From PALSA-607 sp036501485 (GTDB taxonomy: Bacteria > Actinomycetota > Actinomycetes > Acidothermales > Acidothermaceae), in contig DASYAG010000030.1 of assembly GCA_036501485.1 (NCBI GenBank), positions 1-63,009 on the forward strand: a DNA stretch of 63,009 nt, written 5' to 3'. The translations under genes were made by a program, and so were the position numbers. Under the pieces are notes generated by a model. The model saw nothing but the letters and a program-made list of their open reading frames with translations. It had not been told where the DNA came from and ran no database searches. This document shows positions 32,901-41,478 of the stretch, piece by piece; position 1 is the stretch's first letter; each line of letters begins with the position of its first letter.

Positions 32901-34922
32901 GTGACCACACCTGCGCGCCTGAACTTCCTGCTCAGGGCGAGGTCACCGGTGTCGATAGGGCTGCGCGGCTCCCCGGTCGGCGAATTGCCGATCACCGCGA
33001 GCGACCCCGACTCCCGAGGCGATTGGCTACCGGTGCGCGCGATCACGGCGAGATCTGCCGACGCTCCCAGCGTCAGCATCGCGGTGCCCTGGCGTGTTGT
33101 CGTCCGCGCGAACATCACGCGAGCAATAAGGGCGATCCGGTTCGCTTCGGCACCCGCAATTGCGACGCCGCGCACGATGGCGAAAACGTCAGGAATGCTC
33201 TACATCTGTGCAGCGTCGATGTCGCTGGTCGGGCTCTCATTGCCGCAACGGCCTGGCGGCCATCGGCTCGTCCTGACCCTTATTGCGGTCGGTGCGCTCG
33301 CCCTCGGGATCGCTCTCGTTGCCCGCGGTCAGCATTGGCCACGGTGGTGCTACCACTTGCTGAACCTCAACGGCACGCTGGTGATCGCGCTCAGCATGTA
33401 CGAGGCCGGTGGTGGCCGGACGTCGATGGCCTACTCGAGCCTCTTCATGTTCGTCGCGGTGAACACCTTCTTCTTCTTTGCCTGGCCGTCCGCCTGCCTG
33501 CATCTCGCCGCCGTTGTTGCGTGCGACTTGGCGATCCTGGCGGTGCTGGGCGACGCAGACTTCGGTCAGGTCGTCCTGCTGCCTGGTGCACTGATCGTCG
33601 TCGCGGTCGTCGTTGGCCGGCTGGTCCGGGCCGCCGATGCGGCCGAGATTGACACGTTAACTGGGCTGCCCAACCGTCGTGGGCTTGACCGGCACTTGGG
33701 TGAGGCTCTCGCCGGCGGATCGCCTGGCACCCATTCCGTAGCGCTGGCGTTCCTCGATGTCGACCATTTTCGTTCCGTCAACAGCACCGAAGGTCAGGGC
33801 GGCGGCGACCGACTGCTGCGCGCTATTGCGGCAGCGTGGCGACCGCTGTTGCGCGACACGGACTTTCTTGCGCGTAACGGTAGCGACGAGTTCGCCCTGC
33901 TGATCACTGACGCGTTGCCGGGCGAAGTTGCGATGGTGATTGGTCGCTTGCAGGCGGCGATGCCGAAGGCGCACACCTGTTCTGCGGGCGCCTCCGACTG
34001 GCAGCGCGGGGACACGGTGTCGCTGCTCGCGGCGCGCACCGACACCGCCCTGTATGAATCGAAGCGGAACGGACGCAACCGGCTGACGTACCACGACAGC
34101 AGTGGGAACTCCGAAGAGGCGCAGATGCGTCGCGCCGTTTCGGACGGTGAGATCGTCGCCTACTACCAGCCGATCATCGATCTCGGTACAGGCGTCGTCG
34201 CCGGCTTCGAAGCACTTGCGCGATGGATCCGACCGGGTCACGGTCTGGTGTCTCCCGACGCGTTCATCCCCGCCGCCGAGGCGAACGGAGCCATCGAGGA
34301 CATCGGTGCCATGATGCTCGCCGCCGCCACGCGTCAGGTCGCCGTCTGGTCGGCGACCCACGGCCGGCCCCTATCTGCCAGCGTCAACGTGTGCGGCCGG
34401 GAGTTGCGCAATCCGGGTTACGTCTCGCAGGTCAAGTCAATCTTGCGGGACGCCGGGTTGCCGGCGTCCCAACTGGTACTTGAGCTCACGGAAACTGCCT
34501 TCGAGGGCAACGCCGCGCCGGTGATCGCAGCCCTCGAGGAACTGCACGCGCTCGGGATCGGCATCGCGATCGACGACTTCGGCACCGGCTACTCCAGCCT
34601 CAGCCGGCTCGACCGGCTGCCGGTCGACGTCGTCAAGATCGACCGTTCTTTCGTCAGCACGTTGCCGGCCGAGGCGACGCGCGCGCCGTTGGTGGCCGCC
34701 ATCATCGCGATGGCTCGCGCACTCGGGCTTCACGTCGTCGCCGAAGGAATCGAGCATCCATACCAGGGCGCCTTGTTGTTCGAACTTGGTTGCGACAAGG
34801 GTCAGGGCTACTGGTTCGATCGGCCGTGCCCGGCGGATGAGGTCGATCTGTCGCCGCGTGAACCTGCCTACGTTGCGAGCGTCGGTACGGATTCAGTTGC
34901 GATGCTCCGCGATGCTGGCTGA
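32901..34922 (+). CDS. membrane GGDEF-EAL protein (cyclic-di-GMP turnover)
   Basis: 673 residues from GTG 32901; the first ~90 are poor in acidic residues and a start at ATG 33178 or 33196 is quite possible. About five or six membrane segments precede DTLTGLPNRRGLDRHL, the start of the GGDEF domain. The active loop reads ARNGSDEFALL, so the motif is GSDEF instead of GGDEF, while the inhibitory RxxD (RDTD) sits five residues before it. The EAL domain keeps FEALARWIRP, SVNVCGREL, ELTETAFE, IDDFGTGYSS, VVKIDRSFV and VVAEGIEH. I infer an active phosphodiesterase with a weakened or purely sensory GGDEF domain. Confidence 0.88.
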   Translation: MTTPARLNFLLRARSPVSIGLRGSPVGELPITASDPDSRGDWLPVRAITARSADAPSVSIAVPWRVVVRANITRAIRAIRFASAPAIATPRTMAKTSGMLYICAASMSLVGLSLPQRPGGHRLVLTLIAVGALALGIALVARGQHWPRWCYHLLNLNGTLVIALSMYEAGGGRTSMAYSSLFMFVAVNTFFFFAWPSACLHLAAVVACDLAILAVLGDADFGQVVLLPGALIVVAVVVGRLVRAADAAEIDTLTGLPNRRGLDRHLGEALAGGSPGTHSVALAFLDVDHFRSVNSTEGQGGGDRLLRAIAAAWRPLLRDTDFLARNGSDEFALLITDALPGEVAMVIGRLQAAMPKAHTCSAGASDWQRGDTVSLLAARTDTALYESKRNGRNRLTYHDSSGNSEEAQMRRAVSDGEIVAYYQPIIDLGTGVVAGFEALARWIRPGHGLVSPDAFIPAAEANGAIEDIGAMMLAAATRQVAVWSATHGRPLSASVNVCGRELRNPGYVSQVKSILRDAGLPASQLVLELTETAFEGNAAPVIAALEELHALGIGIAIDDFGTGYSSLSRLDRLPVDVVKIDRSFVSTLPAEATRAPLVAAIIAMARALGLHVVAEGIEHPYQGALLFELGCDKGQGYWFDRPCPADEVDLSPREPAYVASVGTDSVAMLRDAG

Positions 34923-35060
34923 CCGGATCTTTTAGCCTATTTGGGGCATTCTGCGTAACTGCCCACATGTTTATCGGCTCGGCAGTCGCATTTTTCGAGG
35001 TCCAGTTGGCACGATGGGCTGCGGCGCACCACCTGCCACAGCGATTTCGAGGAGTGCCCG

Positions 35061-35402
35061 ATGGCGATAGACGATGTGGTGGCTCGGCTCACCATCTATC
35101 TCGGCGCAGCAGACCGCACCGGGATGCGGATCATGCCCGAGGAGGTCATCCTTCGCGCGCACACAGCCGGCATCACGGGTGCAACCGTCTCGCGAGCGTC
35201 GCAACTGGATAACGACGGCAACGGCCCGCGCACGATCTCGTTGTCGCACCCAGCGGCGGTGACGGTCACGATTCTTGCCGCCGAGCCGCTGTTGCGCACC
35301 TTCCTGGCTAGCCTCGACGACTTGCGTGACGCTGGCGCGACGATGTTGCTCGAGGGCGCCGACGAGTTGCACGAGGCGAACACCCAGCTCGCAGGCCCGT
35401 AA
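35061..35402 (+). CDS. DUF190 (PII-like) small protein, 113 aa
   Basis: Starts at ATG 35061, with GAGGAG upstream. The pattern RLTIYLGAADRTGMRIMPEEV, then the core AHTAGITGATVSRAS and VTVTILAAEPLLRTFLASLDDL is DUF190, a ferredoxin-like PII-type fold whose members often sit beside crcB fluoride channels. No crcB gene lies here; instead it follows the GGDEF-EAL gene. The family core ..GLAGATVxRG has Ser-Arg-Ala in place of Gly after Arg. A nucleotide-sensing role is only an inference from the fold. Confidence 0.75.
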   Translation: MAIDDVVARLTIYLGAADRTGMRIMPEEVILRAHTAGITGATVSRASQLDNDGNGPRTISLSHPAAVTVTILAAEPLLRTFLASLDDLRDAGATMLLEGADELHEANTQLAGP

Positions 35403-35418
35403 GCAGGCATCGTCGGTC

Positions 35419-36135
35419 TTACGTCGCGGCTTCCAACTGCTCGAGGTCGCGTAGCGCGTAGCGGTCGTGCCAGAACTCCTCCTCGAAGACCGTCCAGATG
35501 CAGTCCTGTAGCGAGTTGCTGCCGTTCTCCAGCACCTCGATGGGCCGGCTTAAGTCACCCGCGGTGACCGACCCGAGGTAGTCGCGAAAGCGCGTGGCGC
35601 GATCCGCACGCACAACGAGAGCTTCCGAGACCGACGGTGCCAGGCCGTAGTCAAGACCCGGCCATGGGAACTCGACGGAGCCGGTATTCGGCAGCCCGAT
35701 CGGTGCGAACGGTTCGCCGAGCACTGGGGATGTGAACCACTTGTCCATCGCGAAGATGAGATGGCGCAGGGTCTGGACGAATGTGAACTCGCCGTTGACC
35801 GACTCGTGCAGTTTGACCTCCGGGAGAGCTTGGGCACGCGACCCCGTCTTCGCCCACTCGTCTTCGAGTGCCGCCCACCCGACCCGCATGTCCTCCGGCG
35901 TTGACGCGCGCAACATCGACCGCAACGGATGCCACGGGTCGCGCTCGTTCACATAGGCGGTGACGTCGACGCCGTTGACGACAAGCCTGTCGACCATCGC
36001 GTCGATATCGACGTTGAAAAGCAGCGCGTGGCTGATCTTCACGTCGGTGAGATTCACGTCGCGGAAACGGGCGCCGCTGAGATCCGCGCCCCAGAACACG
36101 GCGTCCGACAGATCGCCCTCGAACTCGTCAGGCAT
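35419..36135 (-). CDS. pentapeptide-repeat / DinB-superfamily protein
   Basis: 238 residues from ATG 36135, with GGGAGG four bases upstream; the frame to 36231 is not used. The N-terminus has pentapeptide-like repeats (LSDAVFWGADLSGARFRDVNLTD). The rest is a DinB-like four-helix bundle with candidate metal-binding His residues in FVQTLRHLIFAMDKWF and FEEEFWHDRYALRDLE. DinB-superfamily proteins include thiol-dependent transferases that use mycothiol or bacillithiol, but many are unassigned. Convergent with the DUF190 gene and divergent from the lipoprotein gene. Confidence 0.75.
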   Translation of the reverse strand: MPDEFEGDLSDAVFWGADLSGARFRDVNLTDVKISHALLFNVDIDAMVDRLVVNGVDVTAYVNERDPWHPLRSMLRASTPEDMRVGWAALEDEWAKTGSRAQALPEVKLHESVNGEFTFVQTLRHLIFAMDKWFTSPVLGEPFAPIGLPNTGSVEFPWPGLDYGLAPSVSEALVVRADRATRFRDYLGSVTAGDLSRPIEVLENGSNSLQDCIWTVFEEEFWHDRYALRDLEQLEAAT

Positions 36136-36295
36136 GCTGCCTCCCGATGCGTTGTTGGCATTCCAGCATTCCCTGGATCGCCCATGGAAATCCAACCCGG
36201 GGCAGTGACGAATGTGGACGAGACGTGGCATAGTCCTCGACGCGCCGGGTAGGTCGCCGACGGCAACGAAGGTCCATCACGGGGAAGGACTAATC

Positions 36296-36778
36296 ATGAT
36301 CAAGTCCGTTGGCCGGACGTTGGCGCTCGTCGCCGCGGTGTCTCTGGGTGCGGTGGCTTGTTCGTCGTCGGGCGGAAAGAGCAGTTCGGAAAATACGGCC
36401 ATTACCGCCGCCATGAACAAGTGGGCCGCTGCGAGCACTCCTGCCCAAGCCTGCGCGGCCGTGACTGTTGCGTTTGCCGGCGTCCTCGGAGGCGGCGGAG
36501 CCGCGTCGGAGTGTCCTACCCACATCGTGGCGTCGCTCGGCACCCTGGAGACCGGAACCGCGAAAATCAAGAAGGTTTCGGTCGCCAATGGGGTGGCGAT
36601 CGTGAATGCCATCATCCCGACGAACGTGCCTACATACACGGATTTCTACTTCGTCCAGGAAAACGGAACGTGGAAGCTCAACTCGATCGGAAAGCCCGCC
36701 CCCGCGGTGCCAAGTGGTGCACCGCCGCCCGGCTCACCGCCGCCCGGCGCACCAAGTCCGGCACCGGCAAGCAGCTGA
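36296..36778 (+). CDS. small lipoprotein, 160 aa
   Basis: ATG 36296 with GGAAGGA seven bases upstream. The signal peptide MIKSVGRTLALVAAVSLG ends in the lipobox GAVAC. The mature domain (~100 residues) is a helix plus strands ending NVPTYTDFYFVQENGTWKLN, the layout of small extracytoplasmic NTF2-like or 'low molecular weight' secreted domains. The C-terminus is a Pro-rich tail of PPPGSP-type repeats, probably a cell-wall spacer. Ten bases separate it from the convergent gabT gene. Function unknown. Confidence 0.75.
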   Translation: MIKSVGRTLALVAAVSLGAVACSSSGGKSSSENTAITAAMNKWAAASTPAQACAAVTVAFAGVLGGGGAASECPTHIVASLGTLETGTAKIKKVSVANGVAIVNAIIPTNVPTYTDFYFVQENGTWKLNSIGKPAPAVPSGAPPPGSPPPGAPSPAPASS

Positions 36779-36788
36779 TCGGATCTCG

Positions 36789-38189
36789 CTAGACGGCGGC
36801 GAATGCTTGCTCGACGACGTCGAGGCCTTCGTGCAGGAGGTGTTCGGGAATCACCAGCGGCGGCAGGAACCGCAACACGTTGCTGTATGTGCCTGCGGTC
36901 AGCACGACGACTCCGGCTACATGACACGCCTTGGCAACCGCTGAGGTCGTGGCTGCATCGGGCTCGATCGTGCCCGGCTTCACGATCTCGACGGCGATCA
37001 TCGCCCCCCGCCCGCGCACGTCGCCGATGCAGTCGAACTTCTCGGACATCGCGCGAAGTCGCGGCAGCATGACGGCTTCGATATCGCGAGCGCGTCCCAT
37101 GAGATCGAGTTCGTCGATCGTGCGCATCGCGCCGAGCGCCGCAGCGCAGGCTACTGGGTTGCCGCCATACGTACCGCCGAGGCCGCCGATGTGCGCAGCG
37201 TCCATCATGTTGGCGCGGCCGGTGACCGCCGACAGCGGCATGCCGCCGGCAATGCCTTTTGCCGTGGTGATCAGATCCGGAACCACGCCTTCGTGAGTCG
37301 ACGCAAACATGTCGCCCGTGCGCGCGAAGCCGGTCTGAATCTCATCGGCAATGAACACGATGCCGTTTGCGGTGCAGAACTCCGACAACGCCTTGATGAA
37401 TCCCGTACCAGGGACGATGAAGCCGCCCTCGCCTTGGATCGGCTCGATGAGGACCGCCGCGACGCTGTCGACCCCGAGTTGCGTCTTCATGGCGTCAATC
37501 GCCTCGGCCGCCGCCTCGGGGCCGCAGTTCTGCGGACCGGTCGGCCAGCGGTACGGGTAGGCCATCGGCAGCCGGTAAACCTCGGGTGCGAACGGGCCAA
37601 AAGAATGCTTGTACGGCATGTTCTTTGCCGTCAGCGCCATCGTCATGTTCGTGCGGCCGTGGTACGCGTGGTCGAAGACCACGATCGCGGATCGACCGGT
37701 GTATGCGCGCGCGATCTTGACCGCATTCTCAACGGCCTCGGCGCCGGAGTTGAACAGCGCCGACTTCTTCGCGTGTTCGCCCGGCGTGCGCGCATTGAGC
37801 TGTTCGCACACGGCGACGTATCCCTCATAGGGCGTCACCATGAAACAGGTGTGCGTGAAGGCCGCGACCTGGTCGCGCACCGCATTGACGACATGATCGG
37901 CTGCATTGCCGACACCGACCACCGCGATGCCCGAGCCGAGATCGATCAGCGAGTTGCCGTCAACGTCGACGACGACGCCACCGCCGGCTGCCTCGATGAA
38001 GACTGGCAGTGCGATGCTGACGCCGCGAGCGACCGCATCGGTTCTCCTGGCGAGGAGCTCGACTGACCGTGGCCCTGGGATCGCGGTCAGGAGTCGCCGC
38101 TCCTGCGGCAACCCAGGCCCGCCCAGCCTCACGGGCAAGCCGAGCCTGCCGCGAGCGGGGACGACGGCAGATCGGTCGGAGTCAGTCAT
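36789..38189 (-). CDS. gabT: 4-aminobutyrate aminotransferase
   Basis: 466 residues from ATG 38189, with GGAGG upstream. Family motifs are VDVDGNSLIDLGSGIAVVGV, ALFNSGAEAVENAVKIAR, FDHAYHGRTNMTMALT, VAAVLIEPIQGEGGF, GIVFIADEIQTGFARTG and the PLP lysine in LITTAKGIAGGMPLSAV. GabT converts GABA and 2-oxoglutarate to succinic semialdehyde and glutamate. This fits as the next step after the putrescine/aminobutyraldehyde genes at 22401-25882. No succinate-semialdehyde dehydrogenase is in the window. A ~345-bp divergent region with several hairpins lies upstream. Confidence 0.92.
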   Translation of the reverse strand: MTDSDRSAVVPARGRLGLPVRLGGPGLPQERRLLTAIPGPRSVELLARRTDAVARGVSIALPVFIEAAGGGVVVDVDGNSLIDLGSGIAVVGVGNAADHVVNAVRDQVAAFTHTCFMVTPYEGYVAVCEQLNARTPGEHAKKSALFNSGAEAVENAVKIARAYTGRSAIVVFDHAYHGRTNMTMALTAKNMPYKHSFGPFAPEVYRLPMAYPYRWPTGPQNCGPEAAAEAIDAMKTQLGVDSVAAVLIEPIQGEGGFIVPGTGFIKALSEFCTANGIVFIADEIQTGFARTGDMFASTHEGVVPDLITTAKGIAGGMPLSAVTGRANMMDAAHIGGLGGTYGGNPVACAAALGAMRTIDELDLMGRARDIEAVMLPRLRAMSEKFDCIGDVRGRGAMIAVEIVKPGTIEPDAATTSAVAKACHVAGVVVLTAGTYSNVLRFLPPLVIPEHLLHEGLDVVEQAFAAV

Positions 38190-38230
38190 GACGCCTCCAA
38201 GCTCACCCGGGCACGAGGGGCGCTGAAAAG

Positions 38231-38375
38231 ACATGTCCGGAACCATGTACTGTAACCGACCAACGCCCTGGCTGAGCCTGACGGTAACGACCGTTGGTGA
38301 TGACTTAGGCGACGGAATCCGTCGCCCGGTAGGCGTGAATGGTGAGGGCGGCGTCGCAGATCCGACGCCGTCCTC
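38231..38375. other. hairpin-rich divergent region, possible RNA element
   Basis: The 345 bases between gabT and the ACT gene contain no ORF but several inverted repeats in series: ACATG/CATGT (38231-38248), ACCAACG/CGTTGGT (38259-38265 with 38292-38298), GGCGACG/CGTCGCC around a GAATC loop (38308-38326) and a 13-bp stem with one G-T pair (38344-38356 with 38363-38375, loop CAGATC). On the minus strand it would be the gabT leader; on the plus strand it could be a small RNA ending near 38376. I match it to no known riboswitch. Confidence 0.4.
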
Positions 38376-38534
38376 TCTCAATTCTGCTGGCGACAATTAA
38401 TCCTTCTGCTGGCCGCGGCCGACGCCGGCTGGCTCGCCGGAGATGCGGTTGTCACCCGTACTTCACCTGCCGGAAACCTCGACCTGGCATCCTGTAACCG
38501 CTGTATGAGTAGCCATGACGACGGGAGATGGCCG

Positions 38535-39167
38535 ATGCTGATGCACCTGCGGATAAGCGTGCCCGATCGCCCCGGCATGCTGGCCCAGATCACCGCCGCA
38601 CTTGCTGACGTCGGCGCCGACATCCGAACCATCGCGGTTCTCGAACGCGAGTCCGGTCGTGCTATCGATGACATCTACCTCAGCTGGCCAGAGGCGCGGT
38701 CGGCGGACGTGCTGTCGCAGCGCGTGGCAAGCGTGCGGGGAGTCACCGTGCTGGGGCTTCGACCGTCGCGCCAGGTGCCCGGTGCCTTTCCGGACATCGA
38801 CCTCTTGAGCCAGGTCCTGGCCACCGCGTCTCGCGGTCTCGACACCCTCGTCGACATGGCTGCGCTCGCCTTTGGCGCCGACTGGGCGGCCAGCGTCACG
38901 TACGCGTCCGGCGCTCCCGTCGTGCTGTACGCAAGTGCGCGACCCGATGACGTGATCGTGCTGCCGGAGATCGCGGTCATCCGGTCCGCGGCGATCGAGG
39001 TCGACGGCGTGCAGCTCGCGGCCACACCGTTGTCGCCGTTCGATGCGGTGCTGGTCTGCGGTCGCGCCGATAAGCCGTCGTTCCACCAGGCTGAGCTTGA
39101 GCGGATCCGGCGAGTGACCGAGCTTGCCGTTGGCCTTGTGCGCTCCGACGTGTCGCTCGCCGGGTAA
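38535..39167 (+). CDS. ACT-domain protein with GAF-like C-terminus
   Basis: ATG 38535 with GGGAG seven bases upstream gives 210 residues; an ATG at 38505 is less well placed. The N-terminal ACT domain (1-70) reads MHLRISVPDRPGMLAQITAA and DIRTIAVLERESG, which binds amino acids in many regulatory enzymes. The rest (~90-205) has the strand-helix pattern of a GAF-like domain (SRGLDTLVDMAALAFGADWA, FDAVLVCGRAD, FHQAELERIRRVTELAVGL). No DNA-binding or catalytic domain, so it is probably a small-molecule sensor with unknown partners. It follows the hairpin region and is divergent from gabT. Confidence 0.7.
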   Translation: MLMHLRISVPDRPGMLAQITAALADVGADIRTIAVLERESGRAIDDIYLSWPEARSADVLSQRVASVRGVTVLGLRPSRQVPGAFPDIDLLSQVLATASRGLDTLVDMAALAFGADWAASVTYASGAPVVLYASARPDDVIVLPEIAVIRSAAIEVDGVQLAATPLSPFDAVLVCGRADKPSFHQAELERIRRVTELAVGLVRSDVSLAG

Positions 39168-39225
39168 CCGCGGGTAGCGGCACCACCACTTTCCCGGTGT
39201 AACGCCGCCGTTTAGCCTGAGCGTT

Positions 39226-41478
39226 ATGTTCGAGCGTCTCGGCGTGCGGGTGTTTGCACATCGCAAGCGGGTGCTCATTGTCGGTCTCTTGCTGTTGATT
39301 CTCGGTGGCCTGTGGGGCGGCTCGGTAAGCAAGCACCTGTCGAGCGGCGGGTACTACGACCCGAATAGCGAGTCGGTCAGAGCCGGCTACGACATCAACC
39401 ACAAGCTCGACGTGCCAACCCAAGACGCCGTCGTGCTCTTCACCAGCCAGCAACCAATCTCGGACCCAACCGTCCAGCAAGACATCGAGGCAGCGCTCGC
39501 CTCGCTGCCGCCTGCACAGGTTCCCAGCTACACGACGTACTGGGCGAGCCACCAGCCGCAGCAGCTCTCGACGAACGGCCGGGCGACCTACGTCGGGCTC
39601 TCGCTGACGGGCAAGACGGATGCGACGCAAGAGCATTCGCTCGCCGTTGCGCGCGACACGTTGGCGAAGGCCAACCTCCCCGGCATCACCGTGCAGTACG
39701 GCGGAACGGTCACGCTGAACAAGGAAATCAGCGGTCAGGTCAGCACTGACTTGCGACGGGCCGAGCTCGTCTCGCTGCCGATCGTGCTCGTGTTGCTCAT
39801 CATCATCTTCGGCAGCCTCGTGTCAGCTGGGCTGCCGCTTGCCGTCGGCATCCTCGCCATCGTCGGCGCATCCGCGGTCTTGCGGCTGCTGACCACGTTC
39901 GTCAGCGTTTCGGTCTTCGCGCTGAACCTGGTGACCGTGCTCGGCCTCGGGCTCGCCGTCGACTACGCCCTGTTTATCGTGAGCCGATTCCGCGAGGAGC
40001 TCGAGCGCCAACCAACCGTGCAGCGCGCGCTCGCCCGCACGATGGCGACGGCCGGGCGAACGATCGCGTTCTCCGGCGTCACGATCGCGGCGTCGCTGGC
40101 ATCGCTGATTCTTTATCCCGAGACATTTCTGCGGTCCATGGGTTACGGCGGAGTTGCCGTCGTCCTGCTCGACGTCGTCGCTTCAACCACCGTTCTCCCT
40201 GCTCTGCTGGCGATTCTGGGCTATCGGGTGAATTCGCTGCGGCTGCCAGTCCCTTGGGTAAAGAGCAACACGAAGACGGACGTCGAGCACTCGACGTCCG
40301 GGCGCGAAGCGAGCCTCGAAGAAACTGGCGGTTGGTACCGTCTCGCGCACAGTGTGATGCGGCGACCGCTGGTCTACACAGTGGCGATCGTCGTGGTGCT
40401 CGGGGTGATGGCCGCACCATTCGCGAATGTGATCTTCGGCGGCTACACCGCATCGGTGTTGCCGGTCAACGCGCCGGGTCGCGTTGTTACTGACACGTTG
40501 GCGCGTGATTTCCCTTCTAACGCAACGAATCCGATCCAGGTCGTCGTCGAGGGCGTTCAGAGTCCGGCCGTGATCCCGGCCTATGTGAAGCAGCTCGGCT
40601 CCGTCGACGGCGCCGCCGGAGCGACGGTCGCAGCCACCCACGGCGACAACGTCTTGGTGCACGTCGCGTTCAAGGGCGACCCCATTTCGGGTGCAGCACG
40701 GGCGACGCTGGCGCGAGTTCGTGCGGTCCCACCGCCAGCAGGTGCGCACGTTCTCGTCGGCGGCTTTACCGCGTTCCTGGTTGACCAGCTACACAGCATC
40801 GGACACGTACTACCGTGGATGCTCGGCGTCATGATCTTGGCCATGCTCGTGCTGCTGTTCCTGGCGTTCGGTTCGGTCGTGCTCCCGTTCAAAGCTGTGC
40901 TGATGAACGCACTGTCGATCGGTGCGTCGTTCGGCGCCGTGACGTGGATCTTCCAGAGCGGTCACCTTTCGAATCTCTTCGGGTTCACCAAACTCGGCTA
41001 TCTCGACGCGACCGATCCGATCCTCATGCTTGCCGTCGTGTTCGGATTGTCCATGGACTACGAGGTGTTCTTGCTCAGCCGGATTCGCGAGGAGTGGGAT
41101 GCCCAAACCGCCATGGCCGGCAGCGGCGAATCGCCGGACGCCCGCAACCGGCTCGCGGTCGCGCACGGGCTCCAGCGCAGCGGTCGCATCATCACCAGCG
41201 CCGCCCTGCTGCTCGTCATCGTGGTAGGCGCGTTTGCCACCTCTCAGGTCACGACGCTCAAGCTGCTTGGCTTCGGCATGGCGCTGGCGATCTTCGTCGA
41301 CGCCACCATCGTGCGCGCGATGCTCGTACCGGCCGTCATGCGCCTGCTGGGCGCCGCGAACTGGTGGGCGCCCGCGCCGCTCGCCCGGTGGTGGAGCGCT
41401 CATGGGGTGGGCGAGTCGAGCGACGCGGGCGCAGGTCGCAGCCCCGGAACGGGCCGGTACGAGACACTGGTGAGGTGA
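39226..41478 (+). CDS. MMPL/RND-family transporter
   Basis: 750 residues with 11-12 predicted membrane segments in two MMPL halves, each preceded by a large extracytoplasmic domain. The N-terminus FERLGVRVFAHRKRVLIVGL and the motifs LNLVTVLGLGLAVDYALFIVSRFREEL (first half) and LAVVFGLSMDYEVFLLSRI (second half) are typical; the paired Asp-Tyr residues in these segments form the proton relay. Such exporters move lipids or hydrophobic compounds to the outer envelope. The substrate cannot be told from sequence. The stop overlaps the dxr start (GTGA), an unusual but tight coupling. Confidence 0.9.
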   Translation: MFERLGVRVFAHRKRVLIVGLLLLILGGLWGGSVSKHLSSGGYYDPNSESVRAGYDINHKLDVPTQDAVVLFTSQQPISDPTVQQDIEAALASLPPAQVPSYTTYWASHQPQQLSTNGRATYVGLSLTGKTDATQEHSLAVARDTLAKANLPGITVQYGGTVTLNKEISGQVSTDLRRAELVSLPIVLVLLIIIFGSLVSAGLPLAVGILAIVGASAVLRLLTTFVSVSVFALNLVTVLGLGLAVDYALFIVSRFREELERQPTVQRALARTMATAGRTIAFSGVTIAASLASLILYPETFLRSMGYGGVAVVLLDVVASTTVLPALLAILGYRVNSLRLPVPWVKSNTKTDVEHSTSGREASLEETGGWYRLAHSVMRRPLVYTVAIVVVLGVMAAPFANVIFGGYTASVLPVNAPGRVVTDTLARDFPSNATNPIQVVVEGVQSPAVIPAYVKQLGSVDGAAGATVAATHGDNVLVHVAFKGDPISGAARATLARVRAVPPPAGAHVLVGGFTAFLVDQLHSIGHVLPWMLGVMILAMLVLLFLAFGSVVLPFKAVLMNALSIGASFGAVTWIFQSGHLSNLFGFTKLGYLDATDPILMLAVVFGLSMDYEVFLLSRIREEWDAQTAMAGSGESPDARNRLAVAHGLQRSGRIITSAALLLVIVVGAFATSQVTTLKLLGFGMALAIFVDATIVRAMLVPAVMRLLGAANWWAPAPLARWWSAHGVGESSDAGAGRSPGTGRYETLVR

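Noticed and set aside
32885..33175. 96-codon minus-strand ORF before the GGDEF-EAL gene
   Set aside because: No ribosome site, no recognised protein features, and it includes the phased repeats; likely a shadow or non-coding.
34971..34978. GCCGATAA on the minus strand, matching a WhiG/FliA -10 box
   Set aside because: It points into the 3' end of the GGDEF-EAL gene and no TAAA lies at the needed 15-bp spacing (only GAAA-like sequence).
38231..38375. Known riboswitch (guanidine, glycine, cyclic-di-GMP or cobalamin class)
   Set aside because: None of the conserved core sequences of these classes is present; reported only as an unassigned hairpin cluster.
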